A stretch of DNA of 64,000 bases from NCBI GenBank assembly GCA_902617025.1, contig CACMVB010000002.1, positions 124,001-188,000 on the forward strand, in the 5' to 3' direction. Of this stretch, positions 36,293-45,818 are shown in pieces; positions within the stretch are counted from its first letter, which is position 1, and every line of letters begins with the position of its first letter. A model generated the notes under the pieces. The model was not told the origin of the DNA. It worked only from the letters and a program-made list of their open reading frames with translations, and did no database searches. The position numbers were made by a program, and so were the translations under genes. The stretch is from an uncultured Pelagibacteraceae bacterium (GTDB taxonomy: Bacteria > Pseudomonadota > Alphaproteobacteria > Pelagibacterales > Pelagibacteraceae).

Positions 36293-37498
36293 TTATGAAT
36301 ATATATAGTCTCTTGTTCTATGAGCAGAATGAAAGTTCTTGACAATTTGTAATTGAAAAACAACAAGATCGCGGTATCTGAAAGCTGCCGCACAGCTTGC
36401 TAAATAAAATTCCCACATTTTACAAAATTTTTCATCAAACAAATCTTTTATCTCATTCCTTTTTGCTAAAAATCTTTCTAGCCAAGCCTCAAGTGTTTTA
36501 TCGTAATGTCTAATTAAAGTTTCTGTGTCAGCAACGATAAGGCCAGTTTTCTCTATTGGTTTTATAAGCTGACTCAGTGAGGGACATACACCACCTGGAA
36601 AAATATATTTATTTATGAATTGATTTGGAGCAGAAGGTTTGTCCACAACACCAATTAGATGAAATAGGAAATTTCCATTTTCATTTAAAAGACTGTTAAT
36701 TTTCTTAAAAAAAGTGTTGTAGAACTTTACTCCTAAGTGTTCCCCAAAACCTACCGACACAATACGATCGTAGTTTCCATTTACTAATCTATAATCTATT
36801 AATTCGAATTTAACTTGATTTTCCAAACCTAACTTCTTGGCCTTCTCTTTACAGTAATTTATTTGATTAGTGCTTAATGAAATTCCAATTACTTCACAGT
36901 CATACTGTTTTGCTATCTCAAAACAAAGACCGCCCCACCCACAACCAATATCTAAAACTCTTTGATTTTTTTTAATATCAAGTTTTTTTATTATATGTTG
37001 GATTTTATTTTCTTGTGCCTCTTCTAAAGTTTTAGTTTCATCTTTCCAGTAACCACAGCTATATTGACGATGGTGCTTATCAAGCATCACATCATAAAGA
37101 ATTTCACCTTTTCTTCCACCAATATCATAGTGGGCCTCAACATTTTTTTTTGATTTACCTGGAAAATTGAAATTAGTAATAAATCTCAATGCTTGATAAA
37201 CTTTTTTAAAAAAAATACTTGCTGTGCTAACTTCACTTCTTCCTAGATTTTTTAGAACTTCCATTAAAAATTCCTTCAATGAAGCATTTTCAATGACTAT
37301 ATCTCCTCTCATAAAACCTTCAGGAAATTCAAGTTCAGGATTGAGCAAAATTTTCCAATTTAAATCTTTTTTTAGAAGTTTTAAAGTTATAGGGTTGAAC
37401 TGTCTTGGTGAACCACAAATATATTTTTGATTTTCAGAGTCAATTAGTATTATTCCACCTTTTTTGAAAATTTTTGTAAATAATTTTGCTAAAATCAT
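36293..37498 (-). CDS. cfa: Cyclopropane-fatty-acyl-phospholipid synthase family
   Basis: AHYDIGG, VLDIGCGWGGLCFEIAKQYDCEVIGISLS, EHLG, YIFPGG. Confidence 0.92.
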   Translation of the reverse strand: MILAKLFTKIFKKGGIILIDSENQKYICGSPRQFNPITLKLLKKDLNWKILLNPELEFPEGFMRGDIVIENASLKEFLMEVLKNLGRSEVSTASIFFKKVYQALRFITNFNFPGKSKKNVEAHYDIGGRKGEILYDVMLDKHHRQYSCGYWKDETKTLEEAQENKIQHIIKKLDIKKNQRVLDIGCGWGGLCFEIAKQYDCEVIGISLSTNQINYCKEKAKKLGLENQVKFELIDYRLVNGNYDRIVSVGFGEHLGVKFYNTFFKKINSLLNENGNFLFHLIGVVDKPSAPNQFINKYIFPGGVCPSLSQLIKPIEKTGLIVADTETLIRHYDKTLEAWLERFLAKRNEIKDLFDEKFCKMWEFYLASCAAAFRYRDLVVFQLQIVKNFHSAHRTRDYIYS

Positions 37499-37501
37499 AA
37501 A

Positions 37502-38386
37502 TTATGCTGCTAGGGTTTTTTCACTAATAAATTTTAGTTTGTTTAATTTTTCAATAAGTTTTTTCAGTTTTTGCTCACTTAACAAAGTAAGTGGAGGTAA
37601 TATATTCTTATAATTTTCATCTTTTATCGAATGAAAACTGTGCAAAGCTGATATTAAATTATAGCCATCGAAGGTTTCACGAACACTTATTAATTGATCA
37701 TTTTTTGTTTGCGGTATCTTATTTTCAAAATCATCAAATACTTTTCTGGCTAAGAAGTGCGTTGAGTTAGTAACTGCACTTATAACACCGCTAGATCCTT
37801 TTTCTAATCCTTTAAGTAGTTTAGCCTCGCTACCAGGAAATATTAAAAAATTCTTAATTTTCAAATTTTCATACAAATTATAAGATGAATCTTTAACTCC
37901 AATTATATTTTTAGGGAATGACTTAACTAATTTTGTAATTGCATCAATTGAAAAAATATAACCAGATAATTTTTGAAAATTATAAATTACAATTTTAATT
38001 TTTGGGCATGCTAAAATTATTTTTTTGTAAAACTCAAACACTCCCTCATCAGAATTTCCAACATAGTATGCGCTTGGCATTAACAAAATCGTATTAAAAT
38101 TAAACTCGCTGGCATATTTTATTAACTCAATATTTTCATTAAGACTGTTGCAGCCTGTGCCTAAATAAAAGTGTTTTCTTTGTTTGTGTGTAGAAATTTT
38201 TGAAATGAGCTCCATTTTTTCATTTTTAGAAATCAGTTGTGACATTCCAGTGCTTCCAAAAAAGAAGCAACCATGTAATCCATTTTTGATTAAGTTCTCA
38301 GCATGAGAAATAGTAGCCTCAACATTTAACGTTAAGTCTTTATTTAAAACACTTAAACTTGCTGCGTATACGCCTCGTTTCAACAT
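37502..38386 (-). CDS. Dihydrodipicolinate synthase/N-acetylneuraminate lyase family protein
   Basis: TIM-barrel; GCFFFGSTGMSQLIS, IIGVKDSSYN lysine. Confidence 0.82.
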   Translation of the reverse strand: MLKRGVYAASLSVLNKDLTLNVEATISHAENLIKNGLHGCFFFGSTGMSQLISKNEKMELISKISTHKQRKHFYLGTGCNSLNENIELIKYASEFNFNTILLMPSAYYVGNSDEGVFEFYKKIILACPKIKIVIYNFQKLSGYIFSIDAITKLVKSFPKNIIGVKDSSYNLYENLKIKNFLIFPGSEAKLLKGLEKGSSGVISAVTNSTHFLARKVFDDFENKIPQTKNDQLISVRETFDGYNLISALHSFHSIKDENYKNILPPLTLLSEQKLKKLIEKLNKLKFISEKTLAA

Positions 38387-38433
38387 CTTATTGTCCCAAT
38401 TTATTGAAATAAATTATAATATAAGTTTCAAAA

Positions 38434-39396
38434 ATGAAAGTTCTGATTCTAATAAATAAAGTTGGGCTAGGAGACTGTATAATTCACCTGAATTATATAC
38501 ATGAAATCTCGAAAAAATATGAAAAACCAGTTTCTATATTAGCTAAAGAAAATACTAGGGCAAAAGATCTTTTTCAAGACGATCCTCATATCAAAGAAAT
38601 CATAACATTAGATCGCTTAGAAGATGAAACTGGTAGCCACGATGGTTTAAATGGATTTATAAAGTTGATAAAAGATATTAAAGAAAAAAAATTTGATAAA
38701 GTATTCATATTTAATAGTTCAGTAAGATATTTTTTAGTTTGTAAATTTGCAGGAATAAAAAAAATTGCTCAATATCCTCTATTTAAAAAAAAGGGGCAGC
38801 ATGTTGTTAATACAGCAAAAATTTTCACTGAGAGTGAAATTGATAAAATTGTATCAACTCAACCAAAACTCTTTGTAAATCAAGATAAGATATTAAAAGC
38901 TCAAAAAAAAATGTCATTAAATTATAAATGTATTGTATTAGGTATTAGTGCATCCGGACCAACTAAACGCTGGGAAATAAAAAATTTTATTAAATTAAGT
39001 GAAAAAATAAATCAAAAATTTCCATCGAAATTTTATTTAGCAGCTGGAAAAAATGACCAGTCTTTGATAAATGAAATATCGAATTCAAATATAGGATCTA
39101 ATTGTATATCTTTAAATAACTTAAAGATAAATGAAATGCTTCCAATTATAGCAAATTGTAACTTATACTGCGGAAATGATACAGGTTTTATGCATATCAG
39201 TGCGGCTCTTAATGTAAAAACTGTAGCTTTGTTTATGGATAGTCCAGTCCTGGCTTATGGAAAGTATTCAAAAAATATTAATGTAATAATACCAGAAGGT
39301 GAGACTGAAGAGACAACAACCCATGATACTTTGGGTGCAGACAAGATCTCTTTTGATAAAGTTTATAACAAATGTATTGAGCTTTTAACTAACTAA
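38434..39396 (+). CDS. Glycosyltransferase family 9 (heptosyltransferase-like)
   Basis: INKVGLGDCIIHLNYIHEI, CGNDTGFMHISAALNVKTVALF. Confidence 0.85.
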   Translation: MKVLILINKVGLGDCIIHLNYIHEISKKYEKPVSILAKENTRAKDLFQDDPHIKEIITLDRLEDETGSHDGLNGFIKLIKDIKEKKFDKVFIFNSSVRYFLVCKFAGIKKIAQYPLFKKKGQHVVNTAKIFTESEIDKIVSTQPKLFVNQDKILKAQKKMSLNYKCIVLGISASGPTKRWEIKNFIKLSEKINQKFPSKFYLAAGKNDQSLINEISNSNIGSNCISLNNLKINEMLPIIANCNLYCGNDTGFMHISAALNVKTVALFMDSPVLAYGKYSKNINVIIPEGETEETTTHDTLGADKISFDKVYNKCIELLTN

Positions 39397-39901
39397 AATC
39401 AGTTTTTAATATTTTTTCTTTTGCTTCATTTACTAATTGACTCAATCTAGAACTGTCTACATTACGGTTCATATCAGGATGAATTTTTTTTTGTAATTGA
39501 TTAGCTGCTTTTAAAACTTCTTCTTTGCTCGCACCCTTTTTTAATCCTAGCAATTTATAAGCTTCTTCTGATGTAAGGCTTGAAGATCCTGGAGTTTGGC
39601 CAAACTGACCTTGAGAAAATCTTCCTGCGTTATTTTTCATGAATTGGATTAGTCTCCATAATTGATACATTTGCAGAGCAGTAAACCCTTTAATCTTGAG
39701 CCCAGAGAGCAAGATCAACCACATTGGAAGACTGAAGATGAATTTACCGCCAATTGTAAATAGTACAGCTAGAATCAACGATATATAAATTGCAATTTTT
39801 TTTATAGTTGTAGCTATCTTTTTTGAACTAGCCCTAGCGAACCAATTTAGAAAAAGGTAGATTACGACGAAAATGATAATTCCCAACAAAAACAAATTCA
39901 T
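39389..39901 (-). CDS. Membrane-anchored DnaJ-domain protein (Tim14/Pam18-like)
   Basis: N-terminal TM segments; J-domain with HPD (KKIHPDMNR). Confidence 0.82.
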   Translation of the reverse strand: MNLFLLGIIIFVVIYLFLNWFARASSKKIATTIKKIAIYISLILAVLFTIGGKFIFSLPMWLILLSGLKIKGFTALQMYQLWRLIQFMKNNAGRFSQGQFGQTPGSSSLTSEEAYKLLGLKKGASKEEVLKAANQLQKKIHPDMNRNVDSSRLSQLVNEAKEKILKTDFS

Positions 39902-39914
39902 ATAATTTCTTAGT

Positions 39915-41999
39915 ATGAATATACCAAAACTTAAAAAAATAAAGACTACGAAAAATTATCACGGAATTCCACTAGAAGATGATTATTCATGGGTTGATCA
40001 GCCAAATATCCTTGAAGTTTTAAAGGATCCAAAAAAGTTAAATTCTCAAGTCAAGGATTACATAGAAGCTAACAACAAAATAACTGAAGGCTACTTCTCA
40101 GACGTTAAAGAATTACAGAAAAATTTATTTAACGAAATCAAAGGAAAAATTAAATTAGATGACACTGGATTGAAATATAAAGATAAAAGATATTATTATT
40201 GGTCAAAAACAGAAGCTAAGGGTAATTACGGTAAAAGAATGAGGCAACTGATTGATGGCTCTAAATCTGAAGAAGTTTATTTTGATGGTGATTTGGAAAA
40301 GAAGAAGTCTGGTTCAGAGTATTTTGGAGTCGGCACTGTAAGCACTTCTTATTGTGATAATTTTATTGCTTATTCTCTAGATTTAAAAGGATCAGAATAT
40401 TATACAATTTATTTAAGAGATCTTAGAACAGGAAAAAATGAAAAAGATGTAATTGAAAATACAAGCGGAAGCGTCACTTGGGCTTTAGATAATAAAAGCT
40501 TTTTCTACTCGAAATTAGATCAATATCATAGACCAAGACAAATTTTCAAACATGTCATTGGAACATCGACCGATCAAGATCAACTTATATTTGAGGAAAA
40601 GGATGAAACTTTTACTTGTGGTATTGGTATTACCTCTGATGAAAAATATTTCATTATTGGGACTTCTGATCACATAACAACTGAAGAATATTTTTTTTCT
40701 ACTTATGCTAAAGAAATTAAACCCACTCTTTTTCAAAAAAGAAAAAATGATATTCGTTATTCAATAGACTCTTGGCAAGGTTATTTTTATGTTCACACTA
40801 ATGAGGAGGCTAGAGATTATAAGGTACTCAGATGTAAGACTAGTCAGATAGATAAATTAGAAGTTTTTATCCCAGCAAAAAAAGAGACTGTTATCGGTGG
40901 GTTTGAATTTTTAGATGATTATATTATTAGATCAGAAAAGTCTGATGCTATACCAAAACTGTTTGTAAGAAATATTCAAACTAACAAAGAAGAAGAAATT
41001 AAAATTTCAGATGAACCAATAGGCGTTCCTAGTGTTTCTTTAATGCAAAGAGATACAAATACTACAATGATAAGAGTTGGATGGGAAAGTATGGCAACTC
41101 CAGGACAAGTATATGAGTATGACATCGTCTCAAAGCAAAAAAAATTAGTAAAACAAACAGAAGTTCCATCTGGGCATGACTCCGGTAATTATGTTGTTGA
41201 AAGAATAAAGGCTGAGTCTCATGACGGTCAAATGATACCTATTAGTTTGGTTAGATTGAAAACAGCAAAACAAGATGGAAAATCAAAAATTCTTTTATAT
41301 GCCTACGGGGCATACAAACATAGTATATCTCCGTCTTTTAGTACCTCAAGATTTTGTTTAATTGATAGAGGAATTACTTTTGCGATAGCTCATGTTAGAG
41401 GTGGAGGAGATTTAGGAGATAGACATCATGAAAAAGGTAAAAAAAAATTTAAGAAAAATACTTTTTTAGATTATATAGCTTGCGCCGAACATCTTATAGA
41501 ACAAAGATATACATACAAAGGTGGAATTTGTTTTTATGGCGGATCTGCTGGAGGTCTTACAGGTGGAGCTGTGGCTAATATGGCTCCCGATTTATTTTTT
41601 GGAATGCTTTTGTTAGTTCCATTTGTAGACACAATGACAACTATGTTAAATGAGAAATTACCCTTAACACCAGGCGAATGGGAGATGTGGGGAAACCCGA
41701 TAAAAAGTAAAGAGTACTTTGAATACATCTTATCCTATGCACCTTATAACAATATTAATAAAAAAGATTACCCGCCGATGCTTATTACAACATCTTTGTT
41801 TGACAACAGAGTTCTTTACTCTGAGCCAGTTAAATATATTGCAAAACTTAGAGAGACAAAAACTGATAACAATCCTCAATTATTAAAATGCAAAATGGAA
41901 GCAGCAGGTCATGGAGGAATGTCTGGACGCGACAATGCGATCACAGAACTAGCAGAAGAGTATTCTTTTATTTTAAAATCTGCAAAAATTTTAAAATAG
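39915..41999 (+). CDS. ptrB: Oligopeptidase B (S9 family)
   Basis: Beta-propeller plus CFYGGSAGGLTGGAVANMAPDLF serine motif. Confidence 0.92.
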   Translation: MNIPKLKKIKTTKNYHGIPLEDDYSWVDQPNILEVLKDPKKLNSQVKDYIEANNKITEGYFSDVKELQKNLFNEIKGKIKLDDTGLKYKDKRYYYWSKTEAKGNYGKRMRQLIDGSKSEEVYFDGDLEKKKSGSEYFGVGTVSTSYCDNFIAYSLDLKGSEYYTIYLRDLRTGKNEKDVIENTSGSVTWALDNKSFFYSKLDQYHRPRQIFKHVIGTSTDQDQLIFEEKDETFTCGIGITSDEKYFIIGTSDHITTEEYFFSTYAKEIKPTLFQKRKNDIRYSIDSWQGYFYVHTNEEARDYKVLRCKTSQIDKLEVFIPAKKETVIGGFEFLDDYIIRSEKSDAIPKLFVRNIQTNKEEEIKISDEPIGVPSVSLMQRDTNTTMIRVGWESMATPGQVYEYDIVSKQKKLVKQTEVPSGHDSGNYVVERIKAESHDGQMIPISLVRLKTAKQDGKSKILLYAYGAYKHSISPSFSTSRFCLIDRGITFAIAHVRGGGDLGDRHHEKGKKKFKKNTFLDYIACAEHLIEQRYTYKGGICFYGGSAGGLTGGAVANMAPDLFFGMLLLVPFVDTMTTMLNEKLPLTPGEWEMWGNPIKSKEYFEYILSYAPYNNINKKDYPPMLITTSLFDNRVLYSEPVKYIAKLRETKTDNNPQLLKCKMEAAGHGGMSGRDNAITELAEEYSFILKSAKILK

Positions 42000-42003
42000 C
42001 AAT

Positions 42004-42031
42004 CTTGAAAAAATAAAAGTAATCCCCATAT
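42004..42031 (+). promoter_or_regulatory. RpoH (sigma-32)-like promoter of hsp20
   Basis: CTTGAAA - 13 nt - CCCCATAT upstream of a small heat-shock gene. Confidence 0.8.
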
Positions 42032-42037
42032 CTTATT

Positions 42038-42084
42038 TGTCGGTTGCCAAGTGGGGCTGACATCAACCTTGCTAACAAAGGAGG
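42038..42084 (+). promoter_or_regulatory. ROSE-like RNA thermometer in hsp20 5' UTR
   Basis: Hairpin TGTCGGTT...GGCTGACA, then CUUGCU opposite AGGAGG giving the UUGCU/AGGAG pairing with G-G mismatch over the SD. Confidence 0.72.
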
Positions 42085-42088
42085 ACAT

Positions 42089-42532
42089 ATGACAAGTAAG
42101 GATCTATCGATCTTTAATTCACTTAGACCTTTTAGCATTGGATTCGACGACATGTTTGATCAATTCGAATCTATGTTAGGGAATGGTAGTCTTGGTGTAC
42201 AAACCAATTATCCACCATACAACATCCGAAAGGCAGGCAAAGATAAGTATGCTATTGAAGTAGCGGTTGCTGGCTTTAACAAAGATGATGTTGAAGTTGA
42301 ATATGAAGATAATCTTTTAACTGTAAAAACAAAAGACGTTAAAAGAACTGAAGAAAAAGAAGGAGATGAAGTTATTCATAGAGGAATATCACAAAGATCT
42401 TTTGCTAGATCATTTACAATTGCAGATGATGTAAAAGTGAATGGTGCTGAGCTTAAAGATGGTTTACTAACTATTTCTTGTGAAAAAATTATCCCTGAAA
42501 TTAAGAAAAAAAGACTTATTGAAATTAAATAA
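42089..42532 (+). CDS. Small heat-shock protein Hsp20/IbpA family
   Basis: YAIEVAVAGFNKDDVEVEYEDNLLTV, GISQRSFARSFTIADDVKV; SD AGGAGG 5 nt before the ATG. Confidence 0.94.
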   Translation: MTSKDLSIFNSLRPFSIGFDDMFDQFESMLGNGSLGVQTNYPPYNIRKAGKDKYAIEVAVAGFNKDDVEVEYEDNLLTVKTKDVKRTEEKEGDEVIHRGISQRSFARSFTIADDVKVNGAELKDGLLTISCEKIIPEIKKKRLIEIK

Positions 42533-42541
42533 GTTTACCTT

Positions 42542-42567
42542 ACTTGCGGAGTATTTACTCCGCAGGT
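42542..42567. terminator. Bidirectional hairpin ACTTGCGGAGTA-TT-TACTCCGCAGGT
   Basis: 12-bp stem between convergent genes. Confidence 0.8.
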
Positions 42568-42569
42568 AA

Positions 42570-42875
42570 TTAAAAGCAATTTTTGCTACTGAAACCAACC
42601 ACAATATTCCTTGGGTTTACCTCAAACTTACGTTCACACTTAATTTTATATTTTTCAGTTATATAGACGTAATTTCTATTTCTTGTTTTTAAAAATTCAA
42701 CTTTATCAGGTTGGCCATAAAAACTTTTAAGATCTTCTTCAGGTTTATTTAACCATTTACTTAATTCTTGCTCTTCTTTAGTTGTCGTATCTTCAATTTT
42801 CTTTGAGACAGTTTGGCAACCAATTAATGAAATTAAAAATAATGTGTATAAAATCGTAAAATAAAATCTTTTCAT
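42570..42875 (-). CDS. Small putative lipoprotein (101 aa)
   Basis: Signal peptide and lipobox LISLIGC. Confidence 0.75.
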   Translation of the reverse strand: MKRFYFTILYTLFLISLIGCQTVSKKIEDTTTKEEQELSKWLNKPEEDLKSFYGQPDKVEFLKTRNRNYVYITEKYKIKCERKFEVNPRNIVVGFSSKNCF

Positions 42876-43010
42876 TCTTATCCTTATTTTATAACGAAAA
42901 GTTATAAACAGATATATTTACTCTTGGTTGAATCAATGGAGATATGAGGGATTTAGTTAAGATTTTAGCGATTATTTAGAGTAATAAACTTTTAACGGAG
43001 GTTTTATTTT

Positions 43011-44321
43011 ATGATGGATAAATATTTTGAGTATAGAAAACATAAAACAAATTTTAAAACTGAGGTAATAGCTGGTGTAACTACTTTTCTTACAATGGCA
43101 TACATTATGTTTTTAAATCCCTTTATCTTATCTGGCGAATTTGCCGGAACAGAAAAAGGTTTTTTTGATTTTGGAGCAGTATTTACTGCAACAATATTGG
43201 CTACAGCGCTAGCGTGTTTCATCATGGCATTTTACGGAAAAACTTGGCCTATAGGTTTGGCGCCAGGCATGGGTATAAATGCATTTGTTGCATACGGAGT
43301 AGTTGCAGGAATGGGTTACACACCACAAGCAGCATTGGGTGCAGTATTGGTTGCTGGAATTATTTTCTTAGCTATATCACTCACACCTTTAAGAGCGTGG
43401 TTGATTAATTCGATTCCAAAAAGTTTAAAACTAGGAATAGGTGCTGGGATAGGATTATTTTTAGCTATTATTGGTTTAGAAATTATGGGAGTAGTAGGAG
43501 ATCATCCAGTCACATTAGTTACTTTAGGTGACATTAAGAATCCTTTAGTGCTTCTTGGTTGTTTAACTTTTGTCTTTATGATTGTTTTAGAAAAGATGAA
43601 AATAAGAGGTAACATTATAATTGGTATTATTCTATTTAGTATAATAGCTTGGGCTACTGGTTTAGCAAAATTTAATGGTGTTGTTGGTTCAATACCACCA
43701 ATGACATACTTATTTGATTTTGATCTTAAAGCAGCACTTACAGCAGGTATGGCTTCAATAGTTTTTACATTATTGTTTATAGACTTTTTCGATACAGCAG
43801 GAACATTAACATCTGTTGCTAACGTAGCGGGTAAAGTTGATAAAAAAGGTAAAGTGCAAGACATCAACAAAGCTATGTTATCTGATAGTGTGGGAACAGT
43901 TGCTGGAGCAATGATGGGGACAACAACTGTAACTAGTTATGTTGAGTCAGGTGCGGGTGTAAAAGCCGGAGGTAGAACTGGAATGACTTCGCTTGTAATT
44001 GGAGTTTTATTCCTAGCTTGTTTATTCTTTTCGCCGCTCGCTACAAGTTTACCAAAAGAAATAGATGGTGCAGCGTTGTTGTACGTAGCAATATTATTCG
44101 TAAGAAATATCACTGATATTGAGTGGAATGATATAGCTGAGTCAGGTCCTGCAGTAGTTGCAATGATAACAATGCCGTTAACGTATAGTATCAGTAATGG
44201 TATTGCTCTTGCATTTATTTCATATGCATTAATTCAAATATTTACGGGTAAATTTGGCAAAACTTCTCCTGCTATTTGGGTAATCGCAGTATTTAGCGTA
44301 ATTAGTTTTTACGTAGCTTAA
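43011..44321 (+). CDS. NCS2-family purine permease (guanine/hypoxanthine, AzgA-like)
   Basis: GVTTFLTMAYIMFLNP, GLAPGMGINAFVAY, VESGAGVKAGGRTG. Confidence 0.92.
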   Translation: MMDKYFEYRKHKTNFKTEVIAGVTTFLTMAYIMFLNPFILSGEFAGTEKGFFDFGAVFTATILATALACFIMAFYGKTWPIGLAPGMGINAFVAYGVVAGMGYTPQAALGAVLVAGIIFLAISLTPLRAWLINSIPKSLKLGIGAGIGLFLAIIGLEIMGVVGDHPVTLVTLGDIKNPLVLLGCLTFVFMIVLEKMKIRGNIIIGIILFSIIAWATGLAKFNGVVGSIPPMTYLFDFDLKAALTAGMASIVFTLLFIDFFDTAGTLTSVANVAGKVDKKGKVQDINKAMLSDSVGTVAGAMMGTTTVTSYVESGAGVKAGGRTGMTSLVIGVLFLACLFFSPLATSLPKEIDGAALLYVAILFVRNITDIEWNDIAESGPAVVAMITMPLTYSISNGIALAFISYALIQIFTGKFGKTSPAIWVIAVFSVISFYVA

Positions 44322-44328
44322 AGATTCT

Positions 44329-44350
44329 AGGGCCAGTTAACTCTGGCCCT
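44329..44350. terminator. Bidirectional hairpin AGGGCCAG-ttaact-CTGGCCCT
   Basis: 8-bp perfect stem between convergent permease and PRTase genes. Confidence 0.8.
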
Positions 44351-44877
44351 TAATTCTTCTGATGTTTGTTGATTAAGTCCTGAACTTTTATTTCTTCATA
44401 ATGCTCAAATGGTTGAACTATCCATGGATTGCTCTTTAGCCTTTGTGCGCAAAAATCTGGTTCAAAAGTTGAGTCTTTTTTTTTCCAAAGTACAGCAGTC
44501 TTTATTTCTTTTATATTATTTTTGAGGGGTGGATATTTTTTCAACCAATCAATACTTTTGTTTAAAGTGATGCCAGTATCAGATAAATCATCACATAATA
44601 AAATATTTCCTTTCATATCCTGAACCGTAGAACTCATTTCTCTCGAAAAAACTAAATCACCTTGTTGATCTTCTGTACCCTCCCCTGAATAGGACTCGAC
44701 TGCTAAGTAAGCGCATTTTAATTTAAAAACACGACTTAAAACATCAATAATTGGTGCTCCACCCCGCATAATACCGATGAGTAAATTTGGTTTGAAGCCA
44801 CTTTCATAAATTTGTATTGCTAATTTTTCAACGATTAGATTATACTCTTTCCAATCTATAATAAGTTTATCTGCCAT
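44350..44877 (-). CDS. Purine phosphoribosyltransferase
   Basis: LLIGIMRGGAPIIDVLSR, ILLCDDLSDTGITL PRPP motif. Confidence 0.87.
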   Translation of the reverse strand: MADKLIIDWKEYNLIVEKLAIQIYESGFKPNLLIGIMRGGAPIIDVLSRVFKLKCAYLAVESYSGEGTEDQQGDLVFSREMSSTVQDMKGNILLCDDLSDTGITLNKSIDWLKKYPPLKNNIKEIKTAVLWKKKDSTFEPDFCAQRLKSNPWIVQPFEHYEEIKVQDLINKHQKN

Positions 44878-44910
44878 GAAAAAAGTTAATTTATTTTAAA
44901 GGAGTTGTAA

Positions 44911-45198
44911 ATGAAAGGATACGTAGTCTGTGTTTATAAAAGTATAAGTAATGAGGCAAAGTTAAAAGAATACGCTATCAAAGCTAGAGCAGCAGTTGAA
45001 AAATATAAGGGAAAATTTTTAATTAGAGGCGGAAAATCTACATCTAATGAGGGCGATAGATCTCCAAGAACAGTTGTAATTGAGTTTCCATCATATAATG
45101 AAGCTAATAACTTTTATAATTCAAAAGAGTATCAAGATGCTCATTCTATTCTTGAAGGCTACGCAGAACGTCAGCATCAAACGATTGAAGGCGCTTAA
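44911..45198 (+). CDS. DUF1330-family protein
   Basis: GKFLIRGGKSTSNEGDRSPRTVVIEFPSYNEANNFYNSKEYQ. Confidence 0.88.
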   Translation: MKGYVVCVYKSISNEAKLKEYAIKARAAVEKYKGKFLIRGGKSTSNEGDRSPRTVVIEFPSYNEANNFYNSKEYQDAHSILEGYAERQHQTIEGA

Positions 45199-45818
45199 TA
45201 TTGAATTGGTTCATCATCAATACTGCGCCAGAGATACCACGTGGCAACCGAACAATAAGGAGTAAATTTTTTATAAAGTTTATTTAAAAAACTTTTTGGA
45301 GGAAAATATTTTTTCTTATAATTATTTGATATTGCTCTTAATAGACCAATATCTTGCAAAGGCCAAATATTGGATCGATTGTAAGTGAATAATAAAATCA
45401 TTTCTGAACTCCATCTGCCTATTTGTCTTAAAGTTGATAAGTATTGAATGGCTTCCTCGTCATTCATGTTTTTGATTAATTTAGGATCAAATTCTTTCTT
45501 TACAAATTTTATTGATAATTCTTTAATTCCCAAAGCTTTTTGTCTACTTAAACCACAGGATTTAAGTTGTGTTATTGATAATTTCGATACTTTTAAGGGA
45601 CTAATTCTTTTAGTTTTTTTTTGAAATTTTTTAAATACTGAGTTAGCAGCTGATACACTTATCTGCTGACCGACTATACTTTTGCATAAAGAGTAAAAAA
45701 TATCTTTTCTAGTTGTCAAAAATTTATCATTATATTTAATGATAAGTCTTTTTAAAACTTTATCTCTTTTAGACAAAGTTTTAACTGCTTTTAACCAATA
45801 ACTCGGATATTTACTCAC
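45195..45818 (-). CDS. DNA-3-methyladenine glycosylase II-like (HhH-GPD)
   Basis: SIVGQQISVSAANSVFKKF, LRQIGRWSSEMILLF, Asp in WPLQDIGL. Confidence 0.88.
   Translation of the reverse strand: MSKYPSYWLKAVKTLSKRDKVLKRLIIKYNDKFLTTRKDIFYSLCKSIVGQQISVSAANSVFKKFQKKTKRISPLKVSKLSITQLKSCGLSRQKALGIKELSIKFVKKEFDPKLIKNMNDEEAIQYLSTLRQIGRWSSEMILLFTYNRSNIWPLQDIGLLRAISNNYKKKYFPPKSFLNKLYKKFTPYCSVATWYLWRSIDDEPIQY

Noticed and set aside
42023-42084. SAM-II/SAM-V-type riboswitch upstream of hsp20
   Set aside because: Some GCUAA-like similarity, but the RpoH promoter places the start within it, the downstream gene is not methionine-related, and the UUGCU/AGGAG pairing fits ROSE better.
42044-42088. Upstream start of the hsp20 ORF (162 aa)
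   Set aside because: Falls inside the predicted 5' UTR hairpins; ATG 42089 has a perfect SD and typical Hsp20 length.
43004-43870. Minus ORFs 43004..43225 and 43502..43870
   Set aside because: Antisense to the NCS2 permease.
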